Assembly (NCBI RefSeq): GCF_022557175.1
Contig: NZ_CP092915.1
Location: 2,170,001 to 2,234,000, forward strand
Direction of reading: 5' to 3'
Origin: Mycolicibacterium sp. YH-1
GTDB taxonomy: Bacteria > Actinomycetota > Actinomycetes > Mycobacteriales > Mycobacteriaceae
DNA: 64,000 bases
Both the position numbers and the translations under genes were made by a program. The notes beneath the pieces are model-generated. The model was not told the origin of the DNA, did no database searches, and was given only the letters and a program-made list of their open reading frames with translations. Positions 1-9,490 of this stretch are shown in pieces. How positions within the stretch are numbered: the stretch's first letter is position 1; every line of letters starts with the position of its first letter.

Positions 1-640
1 CGAATGCCGCCCTCTCGTCGGGCCCGTCGGCGGTGGAGTACAGCAGTGTGAAGGCGTGCGCGCTGGTCCCGCGAGCGGGTACGCCGTAGCGCTGTTGTGC
101 GGCGAGGTTGGACGATGCGGCGAATCCGGCGAGGTAGGCGGCGCGCGCGCAGGCGACGGCCGCCTCCTCGTGCGTGCGCCGCGAACCCATCTCGAGCAGC
201 GGCCTGCCATCGGCGGCGCTGACCATGCGGGCCGCGGCCGACGCGATGGCCGAGTCGTGGTTGAGGATCGACAGCGCCAGCGTCTCGAGGATCACGCACT
301 CGCCGAAACTGCCGTGTACCGACAGGACGGGCGAGCCGGGAAAGTACAGCTCACCCTCGGGGTAGCCGTCGATGTCACCGCGAAACCGGTAGTCGGCGAG
401 GTAGGCCAGGGTGGCAGGATCGAGGAACTCGGCGAGCAGCGTCAGCGCGGCGTCGTCGAAGGTGAACTCCGGCAATGCTTCCACCAGCCGAGCGGTGCCC
501 GCGACGACCCCGTAGCGTCGGCCCTCGGGCAGCCGCCGACCGAATACCTCGAACGTCGTGCGACGGTGCGCGGTGCCGTTGTGGAGCGCTGCCGCGAGCA
601 TCGTCAGTTCGTATTTGTCAGTGAGCAACGCCGAGGTCAC
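1..640 (-). CDS. pncB: Nicotinate phosphoribosyltransferase, N-terminal part (runs off the window)
   Basis: Converts nicotinate and phosphoribosyl pyrophosphate to nicotinate mononucleotide in NAD salvage. Reading the reverse strand from a GTG at 640 gives an uninterrupted frame to the window edge (213 codons), beginning VTSALLTDKYELTMLAAAL. The LLTDKYELTM start is characteristic of the family, and further signatures such as FPGSPVLSVHG and LEMGSRRTHEEAA follow. It is divergent from clpS, as Rv1330c is from Rv1331 in M. tuberculosis. The C-terminal half, with most catalytic residues, lies outside the window. The family assignment is secure; pncB1 versus pncB2 rests on synteny only. Confidence 0.9.
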   Translation of the reverse strand, partial: MTSALLTDKYELTMLAAALHNGTAHRRTTFEVFGRRLPEGRRYGVVAGTARLVEALPEFTFDDAALTLLAEFLDPATLAYLADYRFRGDIDGYPEGELYFPGSPVLSVHGSFGECVILETLALSILNHDSAIASAAARMVSAADGRPLLEMGSRRTHEEAAVACARAAYLAGFAASSNLAAQQRYGVPARGTSAHAFTLLYSTADGPDERAAF

Positions 641-671
641 ACGCCCAACCGTAGCCGTTGCAGCGACTCGC

Positions 672-677
672 TATCCT
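672..677 (+). promoter_or_regulatory. Leaderless -10 element (TATCCT) for clpS
   Basis: TATCCT fits the mycobacterial TAnnnT -10 consensus and ends seven bases before the ATG at 685. Transcription would then start at the start codon. No Shine-Dalgarno sequence precedes the ATG, which supports a leaderless mRNA and fixes the clpS start. Confidence 0.6.
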
Positions 678-684
678 TGGCGAC

Positions 685-999
685 ATGGTTACGCCAGCGA
701 GGACCCGGCCGGGGACCCGCGAGGAACACGCGAGTGAGAGTGTTCCGCAAGACGAGGTGGCCACTGACAGCCCGTGGGTGACCATCGTCTGGGACGATCC
801 GGTGAACCTGATGTCGTACGTGACCTACGTGTTCCAGAAGCTCTTCGGCTACAGCGAGCCGCACGCGACGAAGCTCATGATGCAGGTGCACGAAGACGGC
901 AAGGCCGTGGTCTCCGCGGGCAGTCGGGAGTCCATGGAGGTCGATGTGTCCAAGCTGCACGCCGCGGGGCTGTGGGCCTCAATGCAACAGGACCGTTGA
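685..999 (+). CDS. clpS: ATP-dependent Clp protease adaptor ClpS
   Basis: Cytoplasmic adaptor that binds N-degron substrates and delivers them to the ClpC-ClpP protease. The 104-residue protein has the ClpS core: [21 protein letters not shown], then the [15 protein letters not shown] segment that docks on the Clp N-domain. About 30 polar residues precede the core, the flexible tail typical of the family. I chose the ATG at 685 because of the leaderless -10 seven bases upstream; an upstream start at 658 has no such support. The DUF2017 gene follows after eight bases. Confidence 0.93.
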   Translation: MVTPARTRPGTREEHASESVPQDEVATDSPWVTIVWDDPVNLMSYVTYVFQKLFGYSEPHATKLMMQVHEDGKAVVSAGSRESMEVDVSKLHAAGLWASMQQDR

Positions 1000-1007
1000 G
1001 GCGACGG

Positions 1008-1595
1008 GTGCGTAAGTGGAAGAGGGTCGACACCGTAGACGGCGTGCGGTACCGGTCGGCGATGGCAGCGCACGAGTCGGCACTGTTGCAGAGTCTGGCC
1101 AACTCGATGCTGGAGATGCTCAACGACCGCGAATCTGACTCGCCGACAGACGAACTCGAGGAGCTGACCGGTATGCGTACCGGCAACTCGCGGCCGCCCG
1201 AGGACGAGACGATGCGCCGGTTGCTGCCGGACTTCTACCGCGCCGCCCGAGATCATCCGGCCGGTTCGGGCACCGCGGAGAGCCTGAACAGTGCGCTGCG
1301 CAGCCTGCATGAGCCGGCCATCATCGATGCCAAACGGCAAGCGTGCCAATGTCTGCTGGACACCCTGCCCGCCGCTGGCGGGAAGTTCGAACTCACCGAG
1401 GATGCCGCACACAGCTGGGCCGCGGCGGTCAACGACCTTCGGCTGGCGCTGGGCACCATGCTCGAGATCGGACCGGACGGTCCCGACCGGCTGCCGCCCG
1501 AGCATCCGATGGCCGGGCACCTGGATGTGTACCAGTGGCTGACCGTGCTGCAGGAGTATCTCGTGCTGGGTCTCATGAGCCGAGGGACCCGATGA
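1008..1595 (+). CDS. aosR: DUF2017 family protein (AosR/Rv1332-like regulator)
   Basis: 195-residue cytoplasmic protein of the DUF2017 family. The M. tuberculosis orthologue Rv1332 has been described as a redox-responsive regulator (AosR) that acts with SigH on the neighbouring mec-cysO-cysM genes. I start it at GTG 1008, giving VRKWKRVDTVDGVRYRS, because family members begin with this basic Trp-containing stretch; the internal ATG at 1063 would remove it. The signature SPTDELEELTGM is near residue 50 and RRLLPDFYR follows. Two cysteines occur close together near residue 110 (KRQACQCLL), which would suit redox sensing, but that is inference. Confidence 0.82.
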   Translation: MRKWKRVDTVDGVRYRSAMAAHESALLQSLANSMLEMLNDRESDSPTDELEELTGMRTGNSRPPEDETMRRLLPDFYRAARDHPAGSGTAESLNSALRSLHEPAIIDAKRQACQCLLDTLPAAGGKFELTEDAAHSWAAAVNDLRLALGTMLEIGPDGPDRLPPEHPMAGHLDVYQWLTVLQEYLVLGLMSRGTR

Positions 1596-1623
1596 GCGCT
1601 TGCGCGAAGAGCAGAGGACAGCG

Positions 1624-2664
1624 ATGAGCGGTTCCATCACCGACGTCGCGGGCATTCTCGTCGGGCACCATCAGCGCCTGGACGACGACGCGACGCTGGG
1701 CGCGGGCTGGGCGTGCGGTACCACCGTCGTGCTCACCCCACCGGGCACGGTCGGCGCGGTTGACGTGCGCGGCGGTGCCCCGGGCACCCGCGAGACCGAC
1801 CTGCTCGATCCAGCCAACAGCGTGCGCTACGTCGACGCAGTCGTGCTGACCGGCGGAAGCGCCTACGGGCTCGCCGCGGCGGACGGCGTCATGACGTGGC
1901 TCGAACAGCACGACCGCGGGGTGGTGATGGACGGCGGGCTGGTGCCCATCGTTCCCGCCGCGGTGATCTTCGACCTGCCCGTCGGCGGGTGGCAGTGCCG
2001 CCCGACCGCCGAATTCGGCTTCGCCGCAGCCAACGCCGCGGGGACCGACGTGGCCGTCGGCACCGTGGGTGCGGGCGTCGGAGCACGCGCGGGCGTCCTC
2101 AAGGGCGGCATCGGCACGGCGTCCATCCGGCTCGAGGCCATCGGTGTCACGGTCGGCGCCGTCGTCGCGGTGAACTCGGCGGGCAATATCGCCGATCCGC
2201 GCACCGGGCTGCCGTGGATGGCCGAGTACATCACCGAACTGGACCTGACCCCGCCGCCCGCCGAGCAGATATCGGCCTTCGCGGCGCTCGACGCCGAACT
2301 CTCACCGCTCAACACCACGATCGCTGTCGTCGCCACCGACGCCCTACTGAGCCCCGCCGCCTGCCGCCGGGTCGCGGTCGCCGCACAGGACGGACTGGCC
2401 CGGACCATCCGGCCGGCGCACACCCCGCTCGACGGCGACTCCGTTTTCGTGCTCGCGACAGGCGCGATCGAGGTCGAGCCCGCCAGCGACATTCCTGCCG
2501 CGATGTCGCCCGAGACCAAGCTGACCACCACCATCGGCGCGGCGGCGGCGGACTGTCTCGCGCAGGCGGTGATGGCCGGAATCCTGGCTGCCGAATCGGT
2601 GGCCGGAATACCCACCTACCGCGACATGTTGCCCGGAGCGTTCGCGAACCGAAATGGAGCCTGA
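1624..2664 (+). CDS. P1 family (DmpA-type) peptidase
   Basis: 346-residue member of the DmpA/P1 family, Ntn-fold enzymes that cleave themselves to form an N-terminal nucleophile and then act on short peptides or amides. The N-terminal SGSITDVAGILVGHHQ and the LTGGSAYGLAAADGVMTWLE segment are family signatures. The LNTTIAVVATDA stretch near residue 230 is the expected self-cleavage region, with a Thr as likely nucleophile. The ATG at 1624 has a purine-rich ribosome site. It is the counterpart of Rv1333, between DUF2017 and mec; mec follows three bases after the stop. The natural substrate is unknown. Confidence 0.85.
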   Translation: MSGSITDVAGILVGHHQRLDDDATLGAGWACGTTVVLTPPGTVGAVDVRGGAPGTRETDLLDPANSVRYVDAVVLTGGSAYGLAAADGVMTWLEQHDRGVVMDGGLVPIVPAAVIFDLPVGGWQCRPTAEFGFAAANAAGTDVAVGTVGAGVGARAGVLKGGIGTASIRLEAIGVTVGAVVAVNSAGNIADPRTGLPWMAEYITELDLTPPPAEQISAFAALDAELSPLNTTIAVVATDALLSPAACRRVAVAAQDGLARTIRPAHTPLDGDSVFVLATGAIEVEPASDIPAAMSPETKLTTTIGAAAADCLAQAVMAGILAAESVAGIPTYRDMLPGAFANRNGA

Positions 2665-2667
2665 CCC

Positions 2668-3078
2668 GTGCTGGTGATTCGTAGGGACCTGGTTGACGCC
2701 ATGGTCGCCCACGCCCGCGCCGACCACCCCGACGAGGCGTGCGGCATCATCGCGGGCCCCGAGGGCTCCGACAGGCCTGAGCGCTTCATCGCGATGGAGA
2801 ACGCCGAGCGGTCGCCGACCTTCTACCGATTCGACTCGGGAGAGCAGCTCAAGGTGTGGCGAGCGATGGACGACGCCGACGAGGTGCCCGTGGTCATCTA
2901 TCACTCGCACACCGGCACCGAGGCGTATCCGAGCCGCACCGACATCGCGCTGGCGTCCGAGCCCGACGCCCACTACGTCTTGATCTCCACCCGCGACCCC
3001 GACGAGCATGAGCTGCGGAGCTACCGCATCCGCGAGGGCGTCGTCACCGAGGAACCCGTCAACGTCGTCGAGCAGTAG
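2668..3078 (+). CDS. mec: CysO-cysteine peptidase (JAMM metalloprotease) Mec
   Basis: Zinc hydrolase that frees cysteine from the CysO-cysteine adduct, the last step of the sulfur-carrier cysteine route. The 136-residue protein starts at GTG 2668, three bases after the previous stop. It has the JAMM metal site: Glu near residue 23 (PDEACGII), His79-Ser-His81 (YHSHTGTEAY) and Asp92 (SRTD). It is followed directly by cysO and cysM, its substrate and the cysteine synthase, the same operon as Rv1334-Rv1336. Confidence 0.95.
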   Translation: MLVIRRDLVDAMVAHARADHPDEACGIIAGPEGSDRPERFIAMENAERSPTFYRFDSGEQLKVWRAMDDADEVPVVIYHSHTGTEAYPSRTDIALASEPDAHYVLISTRDPDEHELRSYRIREGVVTEEPVNVVEQ

Positions 3079-3112
3079 ACCCCGAGAAACAGCCCCCGAA
3101 AGGCCGAGCCCC

Positions 3113-3394
3113 ATGACCATCACCGTCTCCATCCCCACCATCCTGCGCACTCACACCGGAGGCGAGAAGCGCGTCAGCGCGTCCGGTGACACGTTGCAGG
3201 CCGTGATCAGCGACCTCGAGGCCAACTACTCGGGCATCTCCGAGCGCCTCATCGACGCCGGTAACGCAGGCAAGCTGCACCGCTTCGTCAACATCTACGT
3301 CAACGACGAGGACGTCCGCTTCTCTGGCGGGCTGGACACCGTGATCTCCGACGGTGACTCGGTCACGATCCTGCCCGCCGTTGCAGGTGGCTGA
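3113..3394 (+). CDS. cysO: Ubiquitin-like sulfur carrier protein CysO
   Basis: 93-residue MoaD/ThiS-like carrier with a beta-grasp fold. Its C-terminal thiocarboxylate donates sulfur to CysM. The protein ends in AVAGG, so the diglycine tail is already exposed and needs no trimming. The central EKRVSASGDTLQAVISDLE and DGDSVTILPAVAGG are typical of the family. It lies 34 bases after mec and three before cysM, which indicates one transcript. Confidence 0.95.
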   Translation: MTITVSIPTILRTHTGGEKRVSASGDTLQAVISDLEANYSGISERLIDAGNAGKLHRFVNIYVNDEDVRFSGGLDTVISDGDSVTILPAVAGG

Positions 3395-4369
<975 letters not shown>

Positions 4370-4400
4370 CGGTCGATCGCGGACAAGGGGCGCACCGGGC

Positions 4401-5066
4401 ATGACGATGCCGGGGTATCCGCCCGCCACCACACCAGGCCCCAGCAAGAGGCCGGCGTGGATGATCGGCGGGGCCACGGTGCTCAGCTTCGTCGCGCTGC
4501 TCTACATCATCGAGATCTGGGACAACATCACCGGACACCGCTTGGACTCCAACGGGATCCGGCCGCTGGAGACCGACGGGCTGTGGGGCATCGTGTTCGC
4601 GCCGCTGCTGCACTCGAACTGGCAGCACCTGATCGCTAACACCGGTCCCGCGCTCGTTCTGGGTTTCCTCATGACGCTGGCCGGGTTGTCACGCTTCATC
4701 TACGCGACGGCGATGATCTGGATCCTCGGCGGTTTCGGGACGTGGCTCATTGGAAACGCGGGCGCGCCCCCGGGCGTGGAGACCAACCACATCGGCGCCT
4801 CGGGCCTCATCTTCGGCTGGCTGACGTTCCTCATCGTGTTCGGCTTCTTCACCCGCAAGGTGTGGGAGATCGTCGTCGGCATCGTCGTGCTGATCGTGTA
4901 CGGCAGCGTGCTGCTGGGCGTGCTCCCCGGCACTTTCGGGGTGTCCTGGCAGGGCCATTTCTGCGGTGCGGTCGCCGGTGTCATCGCCGCCTATCTGCTG
5001 GCCGGCCCGGAACGCAAGGCGCGCGAGCGACGCAAGGGTCCCGCCGCGCCCGCGCTCGGCGTCTGA
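4401..5066 (+). CDS. Rhomboid family intramembrane serine protease
   Basis: Integral membrane protease, counterpart of Rv1337. The 221-residue protein has about six hydrophobic spans. It carries the HSNWQHLIAN loop after the first span, the nucleophile Ser134 in NHIGASGLIFGW and the catalytic His186 in WQGHFCGAVAG, so the Ser-His dyad is intact. I use the ATG at 4401 because it gives a short Pro-rich cytoplasmic tail; upstream in-frame starts overlap cysM. Substrates are unknown. Confidence 0.88.
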   Translation: MTMPGYPPATTPGPSKRPAWMIGGATVLSFVALLYIIEIWDNITGHRLDSNGIRPLETDGLWGIVFAPLLHSNWQHLIANTGPALVLGFLMTLAGLSRFIYATAMIWILGGFGTWLIGNAGAPPGVETNHIGASGLIFGWLTFLIVFGFFTRKVWEIVVGIVVLIVYGSVLLGVLPGTFGVSWQGHFCGAVAGVIAAYLLAGPERKARERRKGPAAPALGV

Positions 5067-5259
5067 GCCGATCGGCGGTCTTGTCGCGGCGGGGCGCCAC
5101 GCTTTGCTGATTGAGGCCTGCGCCACACTTTGGGCTACGGGCGGTCTGCGTCTCAATCGGCGTCTGACCAGGTGAGGCAGCACATCGCGACGAATTGATG
5201 AAACGCGACGCCCAAAGCGCTGATGTTTTCGTCACACGCCCATTGGGCATGGCAAGCTA
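5067..5259 (+). other. Gene-free gap where murI is expected
   Basis: 193 bases between the rhomboid gene and the metallo-hydrolase gene. In M. tuberculosis glutamate racemase murI (Rv1338) sits here. I see no racemase frame or fragment in any frame. The only structure is a weak inverted pair (GATTGAG near 5112 and CTCAATC near 5152). Confidence 0.75.
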
Positions 5260-6033
5260 GTGAATGTGCGAATCACCGTACTGGGTTGCTCCGGCAGTGT
5301 GACGGGGCCTGATTCGCCAGCATCCGGATATTTGGTGACCGCACCCGATACGCCACCGCTGGTGATCGACTTCGGTGGTGGTGTGCTGGGCGCACTCCAA
5401 CGTCATGCCGATCCCGGCACCGTTGGTGTTCTGCTGTCGCACCTTCACGCCGACCACTGCCTGGACCTTCCCGGTCTGTTCGTCTGGCGTCGCTATCACC
5501 CGACCCCGCCGAAGGGGCGTGCCCTGATGTACGGCCCGCAGGCCACCTGGGCCCGGCTTGGCGCCGCGTCCTCTCCCGAGGGCCGCGAGATCGATGACTT
5601 CACCGACATCTTCGACGTCCGCAACTGGGTCGACGCCGAGCCGGTTGAGATCGGCACGCTCACCGTCGAGCCGCGTCTGGTGTGCCATCCCACCGAGTCC
5701 TACGGAATGCGGTTCACCGACCCGTCCGGGGCGGTTTTCGTCTACAGCGGTGACACCGGGTACTGCGACGCGCTCGTCGACCTGGCCCGCGGCGCCGACG
5801 TGTTCCTGTGCGAGGCGTCGTGGACCCACGCGCCGGACCGTCCGCCGAAACTTCACCTGTCGGGAACCGAGGCGGGGCGTGCCGCCGCGAGAGCCGGTGT
5901 GCGCGAGCTGCTCCTGACCCACATCCCGCCGTGGACCTCGCGTGAGGACGTGATCAGCGAGGCCAAGGCCGAGTTCGACGGTCCCGTGCACGCCGTGGTG
6001 TGCGACGAGACGTTCGACGTCACGCCGCGCTGA
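5260..6033 (+). CDS. Metallo-beta-lactamase fold phosphodiesterase (Rv1339-like)
   Basis: 257-residue hydrolase of the RNase Z/PDE branch of the metallo-beta-lactamase fold. The metal-binding motif SHLHADHCLD is at residues 60-69 (His61, His63, Asp65, His66), with later ligands in YSGDTGYCD and LLLTHIPPW. The M. tuberculosis orthologue Rv1339 is reported as an atypical cyclic-AMP phosphodiesterase, so a cAMP role is likely by homology. The start is GTG 5260; another GTG lies six bases later. It precedes rph and rdgB as in other mycobacteria. Confidence 0.85.
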   Translation: MNVRITVLGCSGSVTGPDSPASGYLVTAPDTPPLVIDFGGGVLGALQRHADPGTVGVLLSHLHADHCLDLPGLFVWRRYHPTPPKGRALMYGPQATWARLGAASSPEGREIDDFTDIFDVRNWVDAEPVEIGTLTVEPRLVCHPTESYGMRFTDPSGAVFVYSGDTGYCDALVDLARGADVFLCEASWTHAPDRPPKLHLSGTEAGRAAARAGVRELLLTHIPPWTSREDVISEAKAEFDGPVHAVVCDETFDVTPR

Positions 6034-6063
6034 ACCACGCGCGCCAGAGTTGCCCTGGGCCGA

Positions 6064-6069
6064 TAGGGT
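6064..6069 (+). promoter_or_regulatory. Leaderless -10 element (TAGGGT) for rph
   Basis: TAGGGT ends six bases before the GTG at 6076 and no ribosome-binding site intervenes, so rph is probably translated from a leaderless mRNA. Confidence 0.5.
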
Positions 6070-6075
6070 TGGCCC

Positions 6076-6858
6076 GTGTCCAGACGAGAAGATGGCCGCC
6101 TCGATGACGAGCTGCGACCGGTAACCATCACCCGAGGCTTCACCTCACATCCGGCCGGTTCGGTGCTGGTCGAGTTCGGCCAGACCCGGGTCATGTGCAC
6201 GGCCAGCGTCACCGAGGGCGTGCCCCGGTGGCGCAAGGGGTCGGGCCAGGGCTGGCTGACGGCCGAGTACGCGATGCTGCCCGCGGCCACCCACGACCGC
6301 TCGCAACGTGAGTCGGTGAAGGGCAAGGTCGGCGGGCGCACACAGGAGATCAGCCGGCTCGTCGGCCGATCGCTGCGCGCGTGCATCGACCTGGGTGCGC
6401 TGGGGGAGAACACCATCGCGTTGGACTGCGACGTGCTGCAGGCCGACGGCGGTACCCGGACGGCGGCCATCACCGGCGCCTACGTGGCGCTGGCCGACGC
6501 GGTGACGTATCTGGCCGCGGCGGACAAGCTGTCCGACCCCCGCCCGTTGTCGTGTGCGATCGCCGCGGTGTCCGTCGGCGTGGTCGACGGCCGGGTGCGT
6601 GTGGATCTGCCCTACACCGAGGACTCGCGCGCCGAGGTCGACATGAACGTCGTGGCGACCGACACCGGCACGCTGGTCGAGATCCAGGGCACGGGTGAGG
6701 GTGCGACGTTCCCGCGTTCGACGCTGGACAAGATGCTCGACCTTGCGATGGCCTCGTGCGAGCAGTTGTTCGCGATCCAGAACGCGGCGCTGGAGTTGCC
6801 CTATCCCGGTGTGCTTCCCGAGCCGTCCGGTCCGCCGAAGAAGGCGTTCGGAAGCTGA
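6076..6858 (+). CDS. rph: Ribonuclease PH
   Basis: Phosphorolytic 3'-5' exoribonuclease that trims tRNA 3' ends. The 260-residue protein shows the whole RNase PH pattern: [18 protein letters not shown] near residue 30, the Arg-rich [17 protein letters not shown] with the phosphate-binding arginines near residue 90, and the acidic [19 protein letters not shown] active-site loop near residue 120. The C-terminal KKAFGS ends just before rdgB. Confidence 0.95.
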   Translation: MSRREDGRLDDELRPVTITRGFTSHPAGSVLVEFGQTRVMCTASVTEGVPRWRKGSGQGWLTAEYAMLPAATHDRSQRESVKGKVGGRTQEISRLVGRSLRACIDLGALGENTIALDCDVLQADGGTRTAAITGAYVALADAVTYLAAADKLSDPRPLSCAIAAVSVGVVDGRVRVDLPYTEDSRAEVDMNVVATDTGTLVEIQGTGEGATFPRSTLDKMLDLAMASCEQLFAIQNAALELPYPGVLPEPSGPPKKAFGS

Positions 6859-6863
6859 CCGGG

Positions 6864-7463
6864 TTGTCTCGCGTCCTGGTCGCCTCCCGCAACCCCAAGA
6901 AGCTGGCCGAGCTGCATCGTGTGCTCGACACCGCCGGGGTGTCGGGTCTGACGCTGCTGTCACTGGACGACGTGGCGCCCTTCGATGAGGCCCCGGAGAC
7001 GGGTGCGACGTTCGAGGAGAACGCCCTGGCCAAGGCCAGGGATGCCTTTCGCGCCACCGGCTTGGCCTCGGTCGCCGATGACTCGGGGATCACGGTCGAC
7101 GCGCTGAACGGCATGCCGGGTGTGCTGTCCGCACGGTGGTCGGGTGCCCACGGTGACGACGCGGCCAACACCGCGCTCCTGCTGGGCCAGCTGCGGGACG
7201 TGCCCGACGAGCGGCGCGGCGCGGCCTTCGTGTCGGCGTGCGCGCTGGTGTCCCCATTGGGCGAGACAGTGGTGCGCGGCGAGTGGCCGGGCGTGGTGGC
7301 CCACGAACCACGCGGGGCCGGCGGATTCGGTTACGACCCGGTGTTCGTGCCCATCGGGGAGTCACGGTCGGCGGCCGAACTGACCCGCGAGGAGAAGGAC
7401 GCCGCGTCGCATCGCGGACGGGCGCTGGCTCTGTTGCTTCCGGCCCTGCGTGCGCTGGTCTGA
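6864..7463 (+). CDS. rdgB: Non-canonical purine NTP pyrophosphatase (RdgB/HAM1)
   Basis: House-cleaning enzyme that hydrolyses dITP, ITP and XTP to monophosphates and pyrophosphate. The 199-residue protein begins SRVLVASRNPKKLAEL, the family substrate-binding start, and has FEENALAKA and VADDSGITVDALNGMPGV, the metal and catalytic region. The C-terminal SHRGRAL motif contacts the base. I start it at TTG 6864, five bases after the rph stop, to keep the family N-terminus. Confidence 0.93.
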   Translation: MSRVLVASRNPKKLAELHRVLDTAGVSGLTLLSLDDVAPFDEAPETGATFEENALAKARDAFRATGLASVADDSGITVDALNGMPGVLSARWSGAHGDDAANTALLLGQLRDVPDERRGAAFVSACALVSPLGETVVRGEWPGVVAHEPRGAGGFGYDPVFVPIGESRSAAELTREEKDAASHRGRALALLLPALRALV

Positions 7464-7475
7464 GCACCGGGAATC

Positions 7476-7510
7476 AGTAGTTTTATGTAGCGCTACTAAA
7501 CGCGTAGTGT
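7476..7510 (+). promoter_or_regulatory. Promoter and candidate operator of the MFS transporter gene
   Basis: A 10-bp perfect palindrome GTAGCGCTAC (7487-7496) flanked by AGTAG and TAAA precedes a TAGTGT -10 element (7505-7510). The -10 ends seven bases before the GTG at 7518, so the mRNA should be leaderless. The palindrome covers the -35 region, a natural place for a repressor, possibly of the MarR type that resembles the transporter's own C-terminal domain (inference). Confidence 0.5.
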
Positions 7511-7517
7511 TCGCGCG

Positions 7518-9449
7518 GTGTTACGTCGTGCCGCCGCTGGGGCCTCATCCTCGCTGACCCCGCGGCATCCGAGCGTGCTCATCGCCGTGCTGTCGGCGGC
7601 GGGCATCAGCGTGTCCATGATGCAGACGCTGATCATCCCGTTGATCCCCGAGCTGCCGAGGCTGTTGAACACCAGCCCCTCCGATGCGTCCTGGGTGATC
7701 ACCGTGACGCTGCTGACCGCGGCCGTCGCCACACCGGTGTTCGGCCGACTCGGCGACATGTACGGACCCAAGCCGATGCTGATCACGTGCGCGCTGATGT
7801 TGATCGGCGGGTCGGTGCTCGCGGCCTCGACGACGTCGCTGTTGCCGATGATCGTCGGCCGTGGCCTTCAGGGTTTCGGGATTCCGATCATCCCGCTCGG
7901 GATCAGCGTGCTGCGATCATGCGTTCCCGCCGAGCGTGTCGGCAGCGCAATGGGTTTGATGAGCGCATCTCTGGGTGTGGGCGGCGCGCTCGGCCTGCCG
8001 CTGTCGGCCGTGATCGCGGAGCGCTTCGACTGGCACATGCTGTTCTGGTTCGCGACCGGGCTCGGCGTCGCGGCCCTGGTGATGTTCACATTCCTTGTCC
8101 CGCACGTCCCGCCACGCACGGACGACCGGCTCGATCCGCTGGGTGCGCTGCTCCTGGCGGGCGGCCTGGTGACGCTGCTCCTTGGTATCTCGAAGGGCCA
8201 GAGTTGGGGCTGGACAAGCGGTGTGACGTTGGCGATGTTCATCTCGTCGCTGGTGATCTTCGCGGTGTTCGGGTGGTGGCAGCTTCGGGTGTCCTCGCCG
8301 ATGGTCGACCTGCGGACCACCGTGAAGCGGCCGGTGCTGGCCACTAACGTCGCCTCGGTCGCGGTGGCATTCGGCATGTTCGGGCTCACGCTGGTGGCGC
8401 CCCAGATTCTGGAGATGTCGACCGAGACGGGTTACGGACTGGGCCAGTCGATGCTGGCGACGGGCCTCTGGTTGGCGCCCGGTGGCCTGGCCATGATGGT
8501 GACGTCGCCGATCGCGGCGCGAATCGCCGCGGTGCGTGGGCCGCGCTTCACCCTGGTGACCGGAGCGGTGATCATCGCCGTGTCGTACTCCGCCGGGCTG
8601 GTGCTGCTGGCGGCACCGTGGCAGATCATGCTGCTCAACATCGCGGTGTCGGTGGGCGTGGGGTTCGCGTACGCGTCCATGCCCGCCCTCATCAACGCGG
8701 CGGTGCCGGTGTCGGAGACCGCGGCGGCCAACGGCATCAATGCGCTGGCCCGCTCCCTTGGCACGGCGGTGTCCAGCGCGGTGATCGGCGCGATCCTCGC
8801 GGGCATGGTGGTGTCGCACGCCGGCACTCAGGTCCCGACCATGGCCGGCTTCCGGACGGCGCTGGTGGTGGCGGCGTGCGTCGCGGCGTTGGCCGCGGTG
8901 CTGGCGCTGTGGATCCCGGTGGTGCAACCGCCAGGGGCCACCGCCGACCTCGTCGATGACGACGGTCTCGGTGAACCCGTCGCCGACCCCGTCCCGCCCC
9001 ATCGGCTGGAGTCCTCACTGTCGCTGTTGAGCAGACATTCGGAGAAGGGCCCTTACGCCGACGAGTCGGTGGGCATGGATCGCGATTCGCATCAGGTGAT
9101 GAGCCACATCGACGCGGCGGGCTCGATGTCACTGGCGGACCTGGCGGTCGCCATCGGAGGGGACATACCGACCGCGAGCCGACGCGTCGCCGCGCTTCTG
9201 CGCGACGGGCTGGCGTCGGGCACGGGTCGCGTCGAGAGCGGTCGGTCACCGGTGTTCTATCTGACCCCGCGAGGGTGCGAACGGCTGTACCGACAGCGCG
9301 ACGTTCGGGAGTCGTACTCGTCGGAGCACGCCTGGTCCTCGGCACATGTCGAGGCACTATCCGAGTACGTCGATCGGCTGGCGCTGAGCATCGTCGTTGA
9401 CGACGCCGCCGCCGATGTGACCGCGCCGCTCCTGGTGCAGCGCGACTGA
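7518..9449 (+). CDS. MFS drug transporter fused to a C-terminal winged-helix (MarR-like) domain
   Basis: 643-residue inner-membrane transporter. Residues 1-470 form an EmrB/QacA-type 14-span MFS permease with motif A as GRLGDMYGPKPM in the first cytoplasmic loop and GRGLQGFGIPIIP further on. Residues about 510-643 are soluble: DSHQVMSHIDAAGSMSLADL, then a recognition-helix-like stretch TASRRVAALLRDGLAS and a wing, all typical of a MarR/winged-helix domain. The start is a leaderless GTG. It probably exports a toxic small molecule; the extra domain may sense the ligand or bind DNA. It sits where Rv1341 and Rv1342c are adjacent in M. tuberculosis. Confidence 0.82.
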   Translation: MLRRAAAGASSSLTPRHPSVLIAVLSAAGISVSMMQTLIIPLIPELPRLLNTSPSDASWVITVTLLTAAVATPVFGRLGDMYGPKPMLITCALMLIGGSVLAASTTSLLPMIVGRGLQGFGIPIIPLGISVLRSCVPAERVGSAMGLMSASLGVGGALGLPLSAVIAERFDWHMLFWFATGLGVAALVMFTFLVPHVPPRTDDRLDPLGALLLAGGLVTLLLGISKGQSWGWTSGVTLAMFISSLVIFAVFGWWQLRVSSPMVDLRTTVKRPVLATNVASVAVAFGMFGLTLVAPQILEMSTETGYGLGQSMLATGLWLAPGGLAMMVTSPIAARIAAVRGPRFTLVTGAVIIAVSYSAGLVLLAAPWQIMLLNIAVSVGVGFAYASMPALINAAVPVSETAAANGINALARSLGTAVSSAVIGAILAGMVVSHAGTQVPTMAGFRTALVVAACVAALAAVLALWIPVVQPPGATADLVDDDGLGEPVADPVPPHRLESSLSLLSRHSEKGPYADESVGMDRDSHQVMSHIDAAGSMSLADLAVAIGGDIPTASRRVAALLRDGLASGTGRVESGRSPVFYLTPRGCERLYRQRDVRESYSSEHAWSSAHVEALSEYVDRLALSIVVDDAAADVTAPLLVQRD

Positions 9450-9460
9450 CGTCCCATCGA

Positions 9461-9490
9461 CGTTAAAGGCCGACGCGTTAAAGGCCGAAC
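9461..9490. repeat. 15-bp tandem duplication at the DUF3817 stop codon
   Basis: CGTTAAAGGCCGA occurs at 9461-9473 and again at 9476-9488. Each copy contains TTA, which is TAA on the minus strand. The second copy carries the real stop codon of the DUF3817 gene, so the first is a spare stop left by a local duplication. Confidence 0.7.

Noticed and set aside
5067..5259. Possible murI remnant
   Set aside because: I read all frames for racemase motifs around the two catalytic cysteines and found none; only short random frames are present.
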